From the NCBI RefSeq assembly GCF_004078635.1, contig NZ_RZNB01000002.1, positions 186,001 through 250,000 of the forward strand: a stretch of 64,000 nt of DNA, written 5' to 3'. Of this stretch, positions 26,964-36,750 are shown one piece after another. Numbering within the stretch: position 1 is the first letter of the stretch; every line of letters begins with the position of its first letter. The stretch is from Labedella phragmitis. Lineage in GTDB: Bacteria; Actinomycetota; Actinomycetes; Actinomycetales; Microbacteriaceae. The translations under genes were made by a program, and so were the position numbers. The notes beneath the pieces were generated by a model. That model saw nothing but the letters and a program-made list of their open reading frames with translations, did no database searches and was not told the origin of the DNA.

Positions 26964-28061
26964 TCAGGACTTCCTCACCGTGACGGCGGTCGCGAGGGTC
27001 CGGAGCGACGAGCGCGCCTCGTCGTCGATCGGGAGCCGCTCGAGGGCCGCGAGCGCCTCGTCGGTGTAGGAGCGGATGAGATCTTCTACGCGATCGAGCG
27101 CGCCGCACTCGCGCATGGTGGCCTGGAGCGATGCGACGGACGCCGCATCCAGATCCGGGTCCCCGAGCAGCTCGTCGACGAGACGCACCTGGGTCGCGGG
27201 GAGCGCCGCGCGCGTGAGTGCCACGAGCACGGTCCGCTTGCCCTCACGCAAGTCGTCACCGGATGGCTTCCCCGTCACGCTCGAGTCGCCGAACACGCCG
27301 AGCACGTCGTCCCGGAGCTGGAAGGCGATCCCGAGAGGCAGGCCGAAATCGCGCATGGCGCGGAGCTCATGGCCGCCGGCGCCTGCGAGGGAGGCCCCGA
27401 GTGCGAGCGGGGACTCGATGCTGTAGCCGGCGGACTTGAATCGGATGACGCGCCAGGCCGCCTCGAGCTGTTCGTCGTCCGTGCGCGTCACCCATGCCTG
27501 CTCCTCGAGGATGTCGAGGTACTGGCCCGCCGTCACCTCGCTGCGCATGCGGTTGAACTCGAGGCGCGCGACTCGGCCGGCCAGCGGGTCGGCGAGGGCG
27601 AGGACGGCCTCGTCGAGCAACTCGTCGCTCCAACCGAGCAGGAGGTCGCCGAGAAGGACGGCGGCCGACCGACCGAACGCGTCGGCGTCCCCGCACCAGG
27701 ATGATCGCGTGTGTCGGGATCGGAACAGGACGTGTGCGGCGGGCGCCCCCCTGCGCGTGTCGGAGTTGTCGATGATGTCGTCGTGGACCAGGGCCGCAGC
27801 GTGGAAGATCTCGAGCGCTGCGGCGGCGGAAACCACGGCGTCGACATCGGCAGGGCTCATCGCGACGTCGCCGCGGAAGGCCCGCCATCCCCACCAGCAG
27901 AAGAGTGCCCGGAAACGCTTGCCACCCCTGAGAAACTCCCGGGAAACCGCGGCGAAGCCGAGGGCGTCCGGGCCGAGCGGAGCGAGAATCGATGTACGGG
28001 AATCGAGGAAACGGTCGATCCGCTCTTGCACAAGTCCGGGCAGCCGTCCACTCTCGATCAC
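26964..28061 (-). CDS. idsA: polyprenyl diphosphate synthase (geranylgeranyl-type)
   Basis: A 365-residue trans-prenyltransferase that builds C15-C20 (or longer) isoprenoid diphosphates from IPP. The first aspartate-rich motif is LVHDDIIDNS (Asp94, 95, 98), and the second is LRDDVLGVFGD. GGKRFRALF at 47-55 is the IPP-binding arginine region. The position beside the Rv2175c-like gene corresponds to idsA2 of Mycobacterium. It would use the isoprenoid units made by the mevalonate enzymes encoded at 2.8-5.3 kb if those genes supply the pathway. GTG start. Confidence 0.92.
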   Translation of the reverse strand: MIESGRLPGLVQERIDRFLDSRTSILAPLGPDALGFAAVSREFLRGGKRFRALFCWWGWRAFRGDVAMSPADVDAVVSAAAALEIFHAAALVHDDIIDNSDTRRGAPAAHVLFRSRHTRSSWCGDADAFGRSAAVLLGDLLLGWSDELLDEAVLALADPLAGRVARLEFNRMRSEVTAGQYLDILEEQAWVTRTDDEQLEAAWRVIRFKSAGYSIESPLALGASLAGAGGHELRAMRDFGLPLGIAFQLRDDVLGVFGDSSVTGKPSGDDLREGKRTVLVALTRAALPATQVRLVDELLGDPDLDAASVASLQATMRECGALDRVEDLIRSYTDEALAALERLPIDDEARSSLRTLATAVTVRKS

Positions 28062-28139
28062 GTGCCTAGCCTAGCCACCGCTCGACGGATAGAATCTGAG
28101 GAACACCTCGGCGACGCCGTAGCTCAAAAGGGGAACATC

Positions 28140-28538
28140 ATGCCGCTGTCTGAACAGGAGCAACGCCTCCTCGACGAGATGGAGCGAAACCTCTACCGGA
28201 ACGACGCGGACTTCGTGTCGACGGTGGGTGGCAGATCGGGTAAGCCGAGCTACCGGGGCATCGCGATCGGCGTCCTCGTCGCTCTTCTCGGCGTCGTGGG
28301 CCTCGTCCTCGGTGTGATCCTCCGCGTCCCCGTCGTCGGCATCATCGGCTTCGCCGTCATGCTCGCGGGTGTCATGGTCGCGATCTCGCCGTCGAAGGGC
28401 GGCTCGAAGAACGTCCCGAGCGACGCGCGCGACATCTACTCCTCGCCCAGCCGCTCGACCGGGAAGACCTCGTCGACCGGGTTCATGGACAAGCTCAACT
28501 CGCGGTGGGAGCGCCGCCAGGACGACAGCAACGGCTGA
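28140..28538 (+). CDS. DUF3040 membrane protein
   Basis: A 132-residue protein with the DUF3040 opening MPLSEQEQRLLDEMERNLY, two adjacent transmembrane helices (about 41-61 and 64-83) and a polar Ser/Lys-rich C-terminal tail. DUF3040 proteins are widespread in Actinobacteria and have no established function. The ATG follows AAGGGG. A strong intrinsic terminator ends the unit, separating it from mraZ; it often sits at this position before the division cluster in Actinobacteria. Confidence 0.88.
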   Translation: MPLSEQEQRLLDEMERNLYRNDADFVSTVGGRSGKPSYRGIAIGVLVALLGVVGLVLGVILRVPVVGIIGFAVMLAGVMVAISPSKGGSKNVPSDARDIYSSPSRSTGKTSSTGFMDKLNSRWERRQDDSNG

Positions 28539-28577
28539 TCCCGGCGGGCACCGCCTGCCTCCACTTCTCTCCCTCTC

Positions 28578-28608
28578 GGGGTCGATCTTCGGATCGACCC
28601 CTTTTTTT
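28578..28608 (+). terminator. intrinsic terminator with UUCG tetraloop
   Basis: GGGGTCGATC, loop TTCG, GATCGACCCC, then seven T. A perfect 10-bp stem with a UUCG tetraloop and T-run, 40 bases after the DUF3040 stop. Confidence 0.95.
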
Positions 28609-28663
28609 GTGCCGTGAAGCACACTTGGGCGCGCCCGGGATGTGCCTGGGTCATCCCGATCCC

Positions 28664-28774
28664 TCCACACCCCTCCACCACCGACATCCCCGGTGTGACG
28701 CGGAACAAGACCCCCATATCGGGGCATCTGGCGTCTTTTTCGTAGGTTTGTGGATGGTTGTGGAGTAAAGTGGA
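28664..28774. promoter_or_regulatory. MraZ-type operator: 10-bp-spaced GTGGA boxes
   Basis: GTGGA occurs at 28750-28754, 28760-28764 and 28770-28774, exactly 10 bases apart, ending 39 bases before the mraZ start. On the opposite strand two more GTGGA boxes, also 10 bases apart, lie at 28664-28668 and 28674-28678. E. coli MraZ binds three TGGGN boxes separated by 5 bases, the same 10-base period. This is probably the autoregulatory site of the division cluster; the box variant TGGA and the upstream pair are inference. Confidence 0.65.
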
Positions 28775-28813
28775 GGCATTCAGAGATCGGCCGGATCTGA
28801 CAGGGGGTGCGCC

Positions 28814-29245
28814 ATGTTCCTCGGCACCTACGCCCCCAAGCTCGACGACAAAGGGCGCATCATCCTGCCGGCCAAGTTCCGGGACGAACTCGCAGGGGGT
28901 GTGGTCATGACTCGAGGGCAGGAGAACTGCATCTACGTGTTCAGCACGCGCGAGTTCGAAGCTCTTCACGAGAAGATCCGCCAGGCCCCCGTCACGAGCA
29001 AGCAAGCGCGCGACTACCTGCGTGTCTTCCTCTCGGGTGCCTCTGCCGAGACGCCCGACAAGCAGCACCGCGTGACCATCCCGGGTTCTCTGCGTTCCTA
29101 CGCATCCCTCGAGCGCGACCTCGTGGTGATCGGCGCGGGAACCCGCGCCGAGATCTGGGACGCTGCGGCGTGGGAGACCTACCTCGCCGAGCAGGAAGCG
29201 GCGTTCTCCGAAACGGCGGAGGAGGTGATCCCGGGCCTCTTCTAG
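28814..29245 (+). CDS. mraZ: transcriptional regulator MraZ
   Basis: A 143-residue protein of two AbrB-like SpoVT folds. The repeated D-x-K-G-R/D-K-Q-H-R signatures are visible as [15 protein letters not shown] (about 11-25) and [15 protein letters not shown] (about 78-92). MraZ forms ring-shaped oligomers and binds repeated boxes upstream of its own gene to control the dcw cluster. It is the first gene of the cluster, with GGGGG as ribosome site. Confidence 0.96.
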   Translation: MFLGTYAPKLDDKGRIILPAKFRDELAGGVVMTRGQENCIYVFSTREFEALHEKIRQAPVTSKQARDYLRVFLSGASAETPDKQHRVTIPGSLRSYASLERDLVVIGAGTRAEIWDAAAWETYLAEQEAAFSETAEEVIPGLF

Positions 29246-29343
29246 CACCTGTGGTCCGACTCCCAGCCGTCGGCCCTGACTCCACTTCCCCGGAGCCAGG
29301 TCAAACGGATGGGGATCAGATCCCAGGAGCACGGCCCGTCATC

Positions 29344-30297
29344 ATGGAAGCCCGCGACCTCCACACCCCCGTCCTCCTCGAGCGCTGCATCGAGCTCCTC
29401 GCTCCCGCCATCGGTTCAGGCCGTCGCATCGTCGTCGACGCGACCCTCGGCATGGGGGGCCACGCCGAGGCGATGCTCGAGCGATTCCCCGAGCTCCACC
29501 TCGTCGGCCTCGACCGGGACACGGACGCCCTCGCGATCGCGGGGGATCGGCTCGCCCGGTTCTCCGACCGGCTCGACCTCGTCCACACCGTCTACGACGG
29601 CATCGGAGACGCGATCGAGTCCCTCGGTCTCGACTCCGTCGACGGCATCCTGTTCGACCTCGGGGTCTCGTCGGTGCAGCTCGATCGCTCCGAGCGCGGA
29701 TTCGCGTACTCGCGGAACGCTCCGCTCGACATGCGCATGGACCAGACGTCGGGGCGTACGGCGGCCGACGTGATCGCCACGTACGACGAAGCGCAATTGC
29801 GCCGAATCTTCCACGTCTACGGCGAGGAACGGCTCGCGGCCCGGTATGCGCAGCGCATCGTACGGGAGCGCGAGGTCGCCCCGATCGAGACGTCCGAGCG
29901 GCTCGTCGCGATTCTGCAGGAAGCCACACCCGCAGCGCTGTCTCGTGCCGGTCATCCCGCGAAGCGCGTCTTCCAGGCGCTGCGCATCGAGGTCAACCGT
30001 GAGCTCAGCGTCCTCGAGAACGCGATCCCGGCGGCTCTCGACGCCGTCGCCATCGGCGGACGCATCGTCGTCATGTCGTACCAGTCGCTCGAGGACCGCA
30101 TCGTGAAGCGGTCGCTCCAGGCCGTCACGACCTCGACGGCCCCTCCCGGGCTTCCCGTGGAACTGCCGGAGCACCGGCCGGAGTTCCGCCTGCTCACTCG
30201 CGGCGCGGAAGTCGCGAGCGACGAAGAACGCGCTGCGAATCCGCGCGCGACACCGGTCCGGTTGCGGGCCGCCGAACGAACGAGGGGGAGATCATGA
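29344..30297 (+). CDS. rsmH: 16S rRNA (cytosine1402-N4)-methyltransferase
   Basis: A 317-residue SAM-dependent enzyme (MraW). The substrate-start motif [12 protein letters not shown] motif [41 protein letters not shown] and the C-terminal [12 protein letters not shown] are all present. The ATG at 29344 fits the conserved N-terminus; the open frame upstream is out of character. 98 bases separate it from mraZ and it overlaps ftsL by four bases (ATGA). Confidence 0.96.
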   Translation: MEARDLHTPVLLERCIELLAPAIGSGRRIVVDATLGMGGHAEAMLERFPELHLVGLDRDTDALAIAGDRLARFSDRLDLVHTVYDGIGDAIESLGLDSVDGILFDLGVSSVQLDRSERGFAYSRNAPLDMRMDQTSGRTAADVIATYDEAQLRRIFHVYGEERLAARYAQRIVREREVAPIETSERLVAILQEATPAALSRAGHPAKRVFQALRIEVNRELSVLENAIPAALDAVAIGGRIVVMSYQSLEDRIVKRSLQAVTTSTAPPGLPVELPEHRPEFRLLTRGAEVASDEERAANPRATPVRLRAAERTRGRS

Positions 30298-30863
30298 GCT
30301 CACCGGCGATTGCACGACCGACGATCGCTCCCGACCGGCGTCGCCCGGCGGTACGACCGCCTCTCACCGTGGTGCCGGCCCGCGAGGCCCGTAAGGCGCG
30401 CCCCAAGCTGGCCTACGCGCTCTGGACCGTCGGGGGAGTGGGAGCGATCCTCATCGCCCAGTTGCTCATGAGCGTGGCCTTGAGTCACGGTGCCTATGAG
30501 GTGTCGAGTCTCAAGACGCAGATCACGGAGCTCGGCTGGCAGAAGGAGTCCATCGGGGAGCAGCTCGAGACGCTCTCGTCGCCGCAGAACGTCGCCGCGG
30601 CGGCTCATGAACTCGGCATGGTCATCAACTCCTCGCCCGCATATCTGCGGCTCTCCGACGGTGCGGTGCTCGGTCAGCCGGGGCAAGCCGGAGACGCGTC
30701 GTCGATCCCGCTCGGGCCGGCCGACGTGGTCGGCAATTCGTCAGCCGACGCTCTCGCCGCCGACAACGCCCCCGTCGCGGAGGAGGATGGCGCGCCTGCC
30801 GAGGATGCCGCGCCGACGCCCGTAACCTTCGAGAACGGACTCCCCTCGCCGAAGACCCACTGA
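30294..30863 (+). CDS. ftsL: cell-division protein FtsL-like
   Basis: A 189-residue single-pass membrane protein: cytoplasmic N-terminus with many Arg/Pro (1-39), a transmembrane helix at about 40-64, a short coiled coil at about 66-96 ([20 protein letters not shown]), and an acidic Ala/Pro-rich tail. FtsL is poorly conserved in sequence; assignment rests on topology and position between rsmH and ftsI. It would form the FtsQLB-type complex that activates septal synthesis. The start overlaps the rsmH stop (ATGA). Confidence 0.8.
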   Translation: MSSPAIARPTIAPDRRRPAVRPPLTVVPAREARKARPKLAYALWTVGGVGAILIAQLLMSVALSHGAYEVSSLKTQITELGWQKESIGEQLETLSSPQNVAAAAHELGMVINSSPAYLRLSDGAVLGQPGQAGDASSIPLGPADVVGNSSADALAADNAPVAEEDGAPAEDAAPTPVTFENGLPSPKTH

Positions 30864-30892
30864 GTCGCGCGACGGAATCGGAAGGAACACCA

Positions 30893-32671
30893 GTGCTCAA
30901 CCACTCCCGATCGAGCCGCCGTCGGATGGCCCTCGCGATCGTGTGCGTGCTCGCCGTCGTCGGAGCGTTCATCGTCCGACTCGTCGACATCCAGGTCGTG
31001 CAGGCCGACCAACTGCGCGCCGTCGCCGCGTCGAAGACCGCCGACCGGTCGACGGTCTACGGTGCCCGCGGCGAGATCGTCGACACGAACGGCAACGTCC
31101 TCGCGGGGAGCGTCACCCGCTACGACATCGTCCTCGACCCCCTCAACGCGAAACCCTTCAAGCGGACGGACGACGGGGGAGCGACGGCGACCGTGAGCGT
31201 CGAGCAGGCTGCCGCCGAGATCGGCGCCATCACGGGGGTCACGGGGGCGGACATCCTGAAGATCATCGCGGACGCTCTCGCCGTCAACCCGGAGTCGCGC
31301 TACGCCGTCGCGGCGAAGACCCTCGACGTCGACGACTTCCAGGCCGTGAGGGCACTGAAGATCCCGTGGGTCGGCTCGCAGAAGCACCCGGGACGCATCT
31401 ATCCGAACGGGGCCGTCGCCGGCAACGTCATCGGCTTCGTCGGATCTGACGGCACCCCGCTGCAGGGGCTCGAGCAGGCGCAGAACGATTGCCTCGCCTC
31501 GATCAACGGCACGCAGTCGTACAAGAAGGGCAAGGACGGCGTCGTCCTGCCCGGTACCACCCAGACGATCGTCGACGCCAAGAACGGGGGCACGCTCAAG
31601 CTCACGATCGACCGGGACCTGCAGTGGTTCGCCCAGCAGCGCATCGCCGAACAGGTCATCAAGACGGGGGGCGACTCCGGAACCGTGACGATCATGGACG
31701 CGAAGACCGGGAAGATCCGGGCCGTCGCGCAGTACCCCTCCGTCGACCCCGGCAACGTCGGCGGCGTCGACGAGTACTTCCGACAGGCGTTGTCGTTCAC
31801 CGCCCCGTTCGAGCCGGGTTCGACCTTCAAGGCACTCACCGCCGCGATGCTCCTCGATGCGGGGCTCGCGACGCCGGAGTCCAAGGTCGTCGCCGACGGG
31901 TGGTACTACCCCGACAACGGCGCGCGCATCAAGGACTCGTTCCCGCACGGCCCCATGAAGCTCACCCTCACGGGCGTCCTCGCAGAGTCCTCGAACACGG
32001 GGATCTCGCAGATGGGCGAGGCGCTCACGCCGCAGCAGCGCTACGACTACCTGAAGAAGTTCGGAATCGGTGACGTGACCGCCATCGGCTTCGACGCCGA
32101 GTCCGGCGGGATCCTCTCCCAGCCAGATGTGTGGGACAACCAGACCTACTACGCGACCATGTTCGGGCAGGGTCTCTCGGCGACGCCGATCCAGATCGCG
32201 AGCGCCTATCAGGCCCTCGCGAACGGCGGCGTGCAGGTGGCTCCCTCCCTCATCGAGGGCTGCGAGCACGACGACGGCACCGTGACCGATGTCCCGAGCA
32301 GCAGCGAGAACCGCGTCGTGTCCGAGCAGGCGGCCGACCAGGTGGTCCAGATGCTCGAGAGCGTCGTGACCGACGGCCACTTCGGTGACACCCTCGAGAT
32401 CCCGGGCTACCGGGTCGCGGCGAAGTCGGGAACGGCGGAGCAGGGAGACGGCTCCGGTGGGCTCAAGGACACCTACGTCGTATCGATGACGGGGATGGCC
32501 CCTGCGGAGGACCCCGAGTACGTCGTCTCGGTCCACATCTCGAACCCGACTAAGATCAGATCTTCGGCAGCCGCGGCTCCGACGTTCCAACAGATCATGA
32601 CTCAGGTGCTCAAGACGTACCGGATCGAACCGTCGACCGAACCGTCGCCCGACCTGCCGACGACCTACTGA
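30893..32671 (+). CDS. ftsI: septal peptidoglycan transpeptidase (PBP2b/FtsI)
   Basis: A 592-residue class B penicillin-binding protein. N-terminal anchor at about 12-30, a dimerisation domain, and a transpeptidase domain with the S-x-x-K motif STFK (Ser about 308), SSN (ESSNTG), and KSGT (about 511-514). There is no C-terminal PASTA repeat. It cross-links septal peptidoglycan with FtsW. GTG start with GAAGGA, 29 bases after ftsL. The next gene is murF, not murE. Confidence 0.95.
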   Translation: MLNHSRSSRRRMALAIVCVLAVVGAFIVRLVDIQVVQADQLRAVAASKTADRSTVYGARGEIVDTNGNVLAGSVTRYDIVLDPLNAKPFKRTDDGGATATVSVEQAAAEIGAITGVTGADILKIIADALAVNPESRYAVAAKTLDVDDFQAVRALKIPWVGSQKHPGRIYPNGAVAGNVIGFVGSDGTPLQGLEQAQNDCLASINGTQSYKKGKDGVVLPGTTQTIVDAKNGGTLKLTIDRDLQWFAQQRIAEQVIKTGGDSGTVTIMDAKTGKIRAVAQYPSVDPGNVGGVDEYFRQALSFTAPFEPGSTFKALTAAMLLDAGLATPESKVVADGWYYPDNGARIKDSFPHGPMKLTLTGVLAESSNTGISQMGEALTPQQRYDYLKKFGIGDVTAIGFDAESGGILSQPDVWDNQTYYATMFGQGLSATPIQIASAYQALANGGVQVAPSLIEGCEHDDGTVTDVPSSSENRVVSEQAADQVVQMLESVVTDGHFGDTLEIPGYRVAAKSGTAEQGDGSGGLKDTYVVSMTGMAPAEDPEYVVSVHISNPTKIRSSAAAAPTFQQIMTQVLKTYRIEPSTEPSPDLPTTY

Positions 32672-32717
32672 TGCTCCGCGCGAGGTCCGCTCGGAGCCGA
32701 TCGAGGAGGACCGACCG

Positions 32718-34130
32718 GTGATCAGCATGACCCTCGAGGAGATCGCGACCGTCCTCTCCGGACGACTCGTGGTGCGAGGCGACGGAGCGGTGACGGACGT
32801 GATCGACGGCTACGTCGAGACGGACTCACGGGAGATCGTCGATGGCGGCATCTTCGTGGCGAAGCCCGGGGAGACGACCGACGGGCACAACTTCGTCGGG
32901 ACCGCCCTGAGCCGCGGCGCACGGCTCGCCATCGTCGAACACGAGGTCGACGAGGAGATCAGCCAGGTCGTCGTCGCCGACGCCGTCGCCGCACTCGGCG
33001 CTCTCGCCGCCCACGTCGTCGCCTCGGTGCGCGCTCGCGGCGTCCTGCGCGTCGTGGGCATCACGGGGTCGAACGGCAAGACGACGACGAAGAACCTCCT
33101 CGCCGCCATCCTGTCGGCTCGCGGCGAGACCGTCGCGCCCAAGAACTCCTTCAACAACGCCGTCGGCGCCCCGACGACGATGCTGCGCGTCACGGAGGAC
33201 ACCGAGTACCTCGTCTCCGAGATGGGCGCGTCGAGCCGTGGCCAGATCGCGCGCCTCGTCGCGATGGCGACGCCCGACATCGGCGTCGTGCTGAAAGTCG
33301 GTCTCGCGCACGCGGGCGGCTTCGGCGGACTCGATCACACGTTCACGGAGAAGTCCGCGATGGTGACGACGCTTCCCGCGTCCGCCGTCGCCGTACTCAA
33401 CAGGGACGACGAGCGGGTCGCCGCCATGGCCGATCTGACGGCGGCGCGCGTCGTCTGGTTCGGGCTCGGCGAGAACGCACACGTTCGCGCGACGGACGTC
33501 GAGGCCGACCGCTCGGGAACGCGTTTCACCGTCACCGTCCCCTCCGGGGAGAGCAGGACCGTGCGTTTCAAGGTCCTCGGCGAGCACCACGTGTCGAATG
33601 CGCTGGCCGCTGCCGCGGTCGCGACGGAACTGGGCGTCCCGCTCGATTGCATCGTCGCGGGGCTCGAGTCGGTCACGCGGGCGGAGCGCTGGCGGATGGA
33701 GGTGCTCGGCGGACGCGACGACGTCACGATCATCAACGACGCCTACAACGCGAGCCCCGACTCCATGGCGGCCGCGCTCAAGACACTCGCCCTCGTGACG
33801 CCGCCGGACGGTCGCCGCGTCGCCGTGCTCGGCACGATGGCCGAGCTCGGCGAGTTCGCGGGCGAGGAGCACGACCGGATCGGTCTCCTCGCCGTGCGCT
33901 TGCGCGTCGACCGCCTCGTCGTCGTCGGTGCCGACGCGCGCCGGCTGCACATCTCGGCCATCAACGAGGGGTCGTGGGACGGTGAGTCGGTCTTCGTCGA
34001 AACGGCCGACGAGGCGTACGCGTACCTCGCGGACGAATTGCGCGCGGGCGACACCGTGCTCGTGAAGTCCTCCAACTCGGCGGGTCTCCGTCATCTCGGC
34101 GATCGACTGGGAGAATTGTTCTCGTGGTAG
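32718..34130 (+). CDS. murF: UDP-MurNAc-tripeptide D-alanyl-D-alanine ligase
   Basis: A 470-residue Mur ligase that adds D-Ala-D-Ala to the UDP-MurNAc-tripeptide. The ATP loop is [10 protein letters not shown] (about 115-124); [12 protein letters not shown] and [11 protein letters not shown] are MurF-specific signatures that distinguish it from MurE. It follows ftsI directly (46 bases), so the usual intervening murE is absent. Its last 7 bases overlap mraY (GTGGTAG). GTG start. Confidence 0.95.
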   Translation: MISMTLEEIATVLSGRLVVRGDGAVTDVIDGYVETDSREIVDGGIFVAKPGETTDGHNFVGTALSRGARLAIVEHEVDEEISQVVVADAVAALGALAAHVVASVRARGVLRVVGITGSNGKTTTKNLLAAILSARGETVAPKNSFNNAVGAPTTMLRVTEDTEYLVSEMGASSRGQIARLVAMATPDIGVVLKVGLAHAGGFGGLDHTFTEKSAMVTTLPASAVAVLNRDDERVAAMADLTAARVVWFGLGENAHVRATDVEADRSGTRFTVTVPSGESRTVRFKVLGEHHVSNALAAAAVATELGVPLDCIVAGLESVTRAERWRMEVLGGRDDVTIINDAYNASPDSMAAALKTLALVTPPDGRRVAVLGTMAELGEFAGEEHDRIGLLAVRLRVDRLVVVGADARRLHISAINEGSWDGESVFVETADEAYAYLADELRAGDTVLVKSSNSAGLRHLGDRLGELFSW

Positions 34131-35215
34131 CACTCCTCACCGCCGGCGCCCTCGCGCTCGCATTCTCGCTCTTCCTCACTCCGCTCTTCATCCGGCTGTT
34201 CAAGCGGCTCGGTTGGGGCCAGTTCATCCGCGACGACGGCCCGCAATCGCATCACGCGAAGAAGGGCACCGCCACGATGGGCGGGATCATCATCATCCTC
34301 GGGGTGCTCTTCGGGTACTTCACGGCGATGCTCATCACGGGGGACCGCATCAGCACGGCCGCGCTCCTCGTGCTCGTCATGATGGTCGGGCTCGGAGCTG
34401 TCGGCTTCGTGGACGACTTCCTCAAGACACGCAAGCAGCGATCCCTCGGCCTGCGCGGCTGGGCGAAGGTGGTGGGGCAACTCATCGTCGCCGCGGCGTT
34501 CGGGGTCCTCGCGATCAGCTTCCCGAACCCCGAGGGAATCACGCCGGCGTCGACGGCCGTCTCGTTCGTGCGCGATCTTCCGCTCGACTTCCTGCTGCTC
34601 GGTCCCGTCATCGGCGTCGCCCTCTACCTCCTCTGGACGGCGCTCATCGTGACGGCCGCGTCGAACGGCGTGAACGTCACCGACGGTCTCGACGGGCTCG
34701 CGACGGGCGCATCGATCTTCGCGATCGGCTCCTACGTCGTCATCGGCTTCTGGCAGTACAACCAGTCGTGCTTCGGCGTCGTCAACGACGACGTCGCGTA
34801 CAAGTGCTACGACGTCGTCGATCCGCTGGGCCTCGCCATCGTCGCGGCCTCGATCGTCGGAGCCCTCATCGGCTTCCTCTGGTGGAACACGACCCCGGCC
34901 CAGATCTTCCTCGGCGACACCGGATCGCTCGCCCTCGGCGGTGCGATCGCCGCCCTCGCGATCCTCACCCACACCCAGCTCCTCCTCGTCTTCATCGGCG
35001 GCCTCTTCGTCATCGAGACGGGTTCCGTCATCGTGCAGCGCGCTTACTTCAAGGTGACGCACGGCAAGCGCATCTTCCTCATGTCGCCGATCCACCACCA
35101 CTTCGAGTTGAAGGGCTGGGCGGAGGTCACGGTCGTCGCGCGGTTCTGGATCATCGGAGGCCTTCTCGTCGCCGCGGGCGTCGGCACCTTCTACCTCGAG
35201 TGGATCCTCCGATGA
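34124..35215 (+). CDS. mraY: phospho-N-acetylmuramoyl-pentapeptide transferase
   Basis: A 363-residue polytopic enzyme that links the UDP-MurNAc-pentapeptide to undecaprenyl phosphate (lipid I). Signatures: [39 protein letters not shown] with the catalytic aspartates, [12 protein letters not shown] and [13 protein letters not shown]. The start overlaps murF and the end overlaps murD by four bases. Confidence 0.97.
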   Translation: MVALLTAGALALAFSLFLTPLFIRLFKRLGWGQFIRDDGPQSHHAKKGTATMGGIIIILGVLFGYFTAMLITGDRISTAALLVLVMMVGLGAVGFVDDFLKTRKQRSLGLRGWAKVVGQLIVAAAFGVLAISFPNPEGITPASTAVSFVRDLPLDFLLLGPVIGVALYLLWTALIVTAASNGVNVTDGLDGLATGASIFAIGSYVVIGFWQYNQSCFGVVNDDVAYKCYDVVDPLGLAIVAASIVGALIGFLWWNTTPAQIFLGDTGSLALGGAIAALAILTHTQLLLVFIGGLFVIETGSVIVQRAYFKVTHGKRIFLMSPIHHHFELKGWAEVTVVARFWIIGGLLVAAGVGTFYLEWILR

Positions 35216-36750
35216 CCGATCCGGCGCAGCGAGACGAGCGGCTCGCGACGCTCACGAGCTGGCACGCCGACTGGTCGGGGCTCCGCGTCGCGGTCCTCGG
35301 TCTCGGGTCGACCGGCTTCTCGGTCGCCGACACCCTCGTGGAGCTGGGGGCCGAGGTCCTCGTCGTCACCGAGCACGCGGATCCCGACCGGAGCCGTCTC
35401 CTCGAGGTCATCGGCGCGAGACTCCTCCTCGGCGGAGGTGACGGCGCGCCGGAGGGACTCGAATCGTTCGCCCCCGACCTCGTCGTCGCGTCGCCCGGGT
35501 ACCCGCCCCACCACCCTCTCGTGCGGTGGGCCGAGGAGTCGGCTGTTCCCCTGTGGGGAGACATCGAGCTCGCGTGGCGGGTTCGCGACAAGACCGGTAG
35601 ACCCGCCGAGTGGGTGCTCGTCACGGGCACGAACGGGAAGACCACGACGGTCCAGCTCACCGCGTCCATGATCGTGACGGCCGGGCTCCGCGCGGCGCCG
35701 TGCGGCAACATCGGCGTGCCGGTGCTCGACGCCGTCCGGGACCCGGGCGGGTTCGACGTGTTCGTCGTCGAGCTCTCGAGTCATCAGCTGCATTACCTCG
35801 CCCGTCAGTCCACGCCCGAACCCGTGATGCCGCTCGCGAGCGTCTGCCTCAACCTCTCGGACGACCACCTCGAGTGGCACGGCTCGGCCGAGGCCTACCG
35901 CGACGCGAAGGCCGGGGTCTACGCGAACACACGTGTCGCTTGCGTCTACAACCGAGCGGACCTCGCGACGCGTCGAATGGTGGAGGAGGCCGACGTCGTG
36001 GAGGGTGCACGCGCCATCGGCTTCGGTCTCGACGTCCCGGGCCCGAGCGACCTCGGCATCGTCGACGGCATCCTCTGCGACCGTGCCTTCCTCGAGGACC
36101 GCTTCAGCAGCGCCCTCGAGCTCACCACGATCGATGCCCTCGCGGCCCGTGGGCTCGCAGCCCCCCATGTCGTGGCGAACATCCTCGCAGCGAGCGCTCT
36201 CGCACGCGCCGTGGGGGTGACTCCCGAACAGATCCGCGACACCCTCGACGGCTTCTCACTCGATCACCACCGCATCGAGACGGTCGCCGTCGCGGACGAT
36301 GTGACCTGGGTCGACGATTCCAAGGCGACGAACGCGCACGCCGCCGACGCTTCCCTCTCGGCCTACCGCTCCGTCGTGTGGATCGTGGGAGGGCTCCTCA
36401 AGGGCATCGACATCGCCGGGCTCGTCGAGAAGCACGCCGACCACGTGCGGACGGCGATCGTCATCGGCGAGGACCGGTCGGCGGTGCTCGCCGCGTTCGA
36501 GCGACACGCGCCACACGTCCCCGTCATCGAGGTGTCCGCCGCCGACACTGGAGAGGTGATGCCGCGGGCCGTCGAGGCGGCGAGCGGCGTCGCGGCCGCT
36601 GGAGACACCGTTCTCCTCGCTCCGGCAGCGGCTTCGATGGACCAGTTCACCGACTATGCGGAGCGCGGACGACTGTTCGCCGCCGCCGTCGACGATCTCG
36701 TGGGAGGAGAGGCCGATGAGCGCCCCACCACACCACCGACGACGGACTGA
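35212..36750 (+). CDS. murD: UDP-N-acetylmuramoylalanine--D-glutamate ligase
   Basis: A 512-residue Mur ligase adding D-Glu to UDP-MurNAc-L-Ala. Rossmann start [15 protein letters not shown] loop GTNGKTTT (about 137-144), [21 protein letters not shown] and [10 protein letters not shown] identify MurD. It is somewhat longer than usual, with about 20 extra residues at the start and a tail. ATGA overlap with mraY. The last 35 bases overlap the start of ftsW in another frame. Confidence 0.95.
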   Translation: MTDPAQRDERLATLTSWHADWSGLRVAVLGLGSTGFSVADTLVELGAEVLVVTEHADPDRSRLLEVIGARLLLGGGDGAPEGLESFAPDLVVASPGYPPHHPLVRWAEESAVPLWGDIELAWRVRDKTGRPAEWVLVTGTNGKTTTVQLTASMIVTAGLRAAPCGNIGVPVLDAVRDPGGFDVFVVELSSHQLHYLARQSTPEPVMPLASVCLNLSDDHLEWHGSAEAYRDAKAGVYANTRVACVYNRADLATRRMVEEADVVEGARAIGFGLDVPGPSDLGIVDGILCDRAFLEDRFSSALELTTIDALAARGLAAPHVVANILAASALARAVGVTPEQIRDTLDGFSLDHHRIETVAVADDVTWVDDSKATNAHAADASLSAYRSVVWIVGGLLKGIDIAGLVEKHADHVRTAIVIGEDRSAVLAAFERHAPHVPVIEVSAADTGEVMPRAVEAASGVAAAGDTVLLAPAAASMDQFTDYAERGRLFAAAVDDLVGGEADERPTTPPTTD

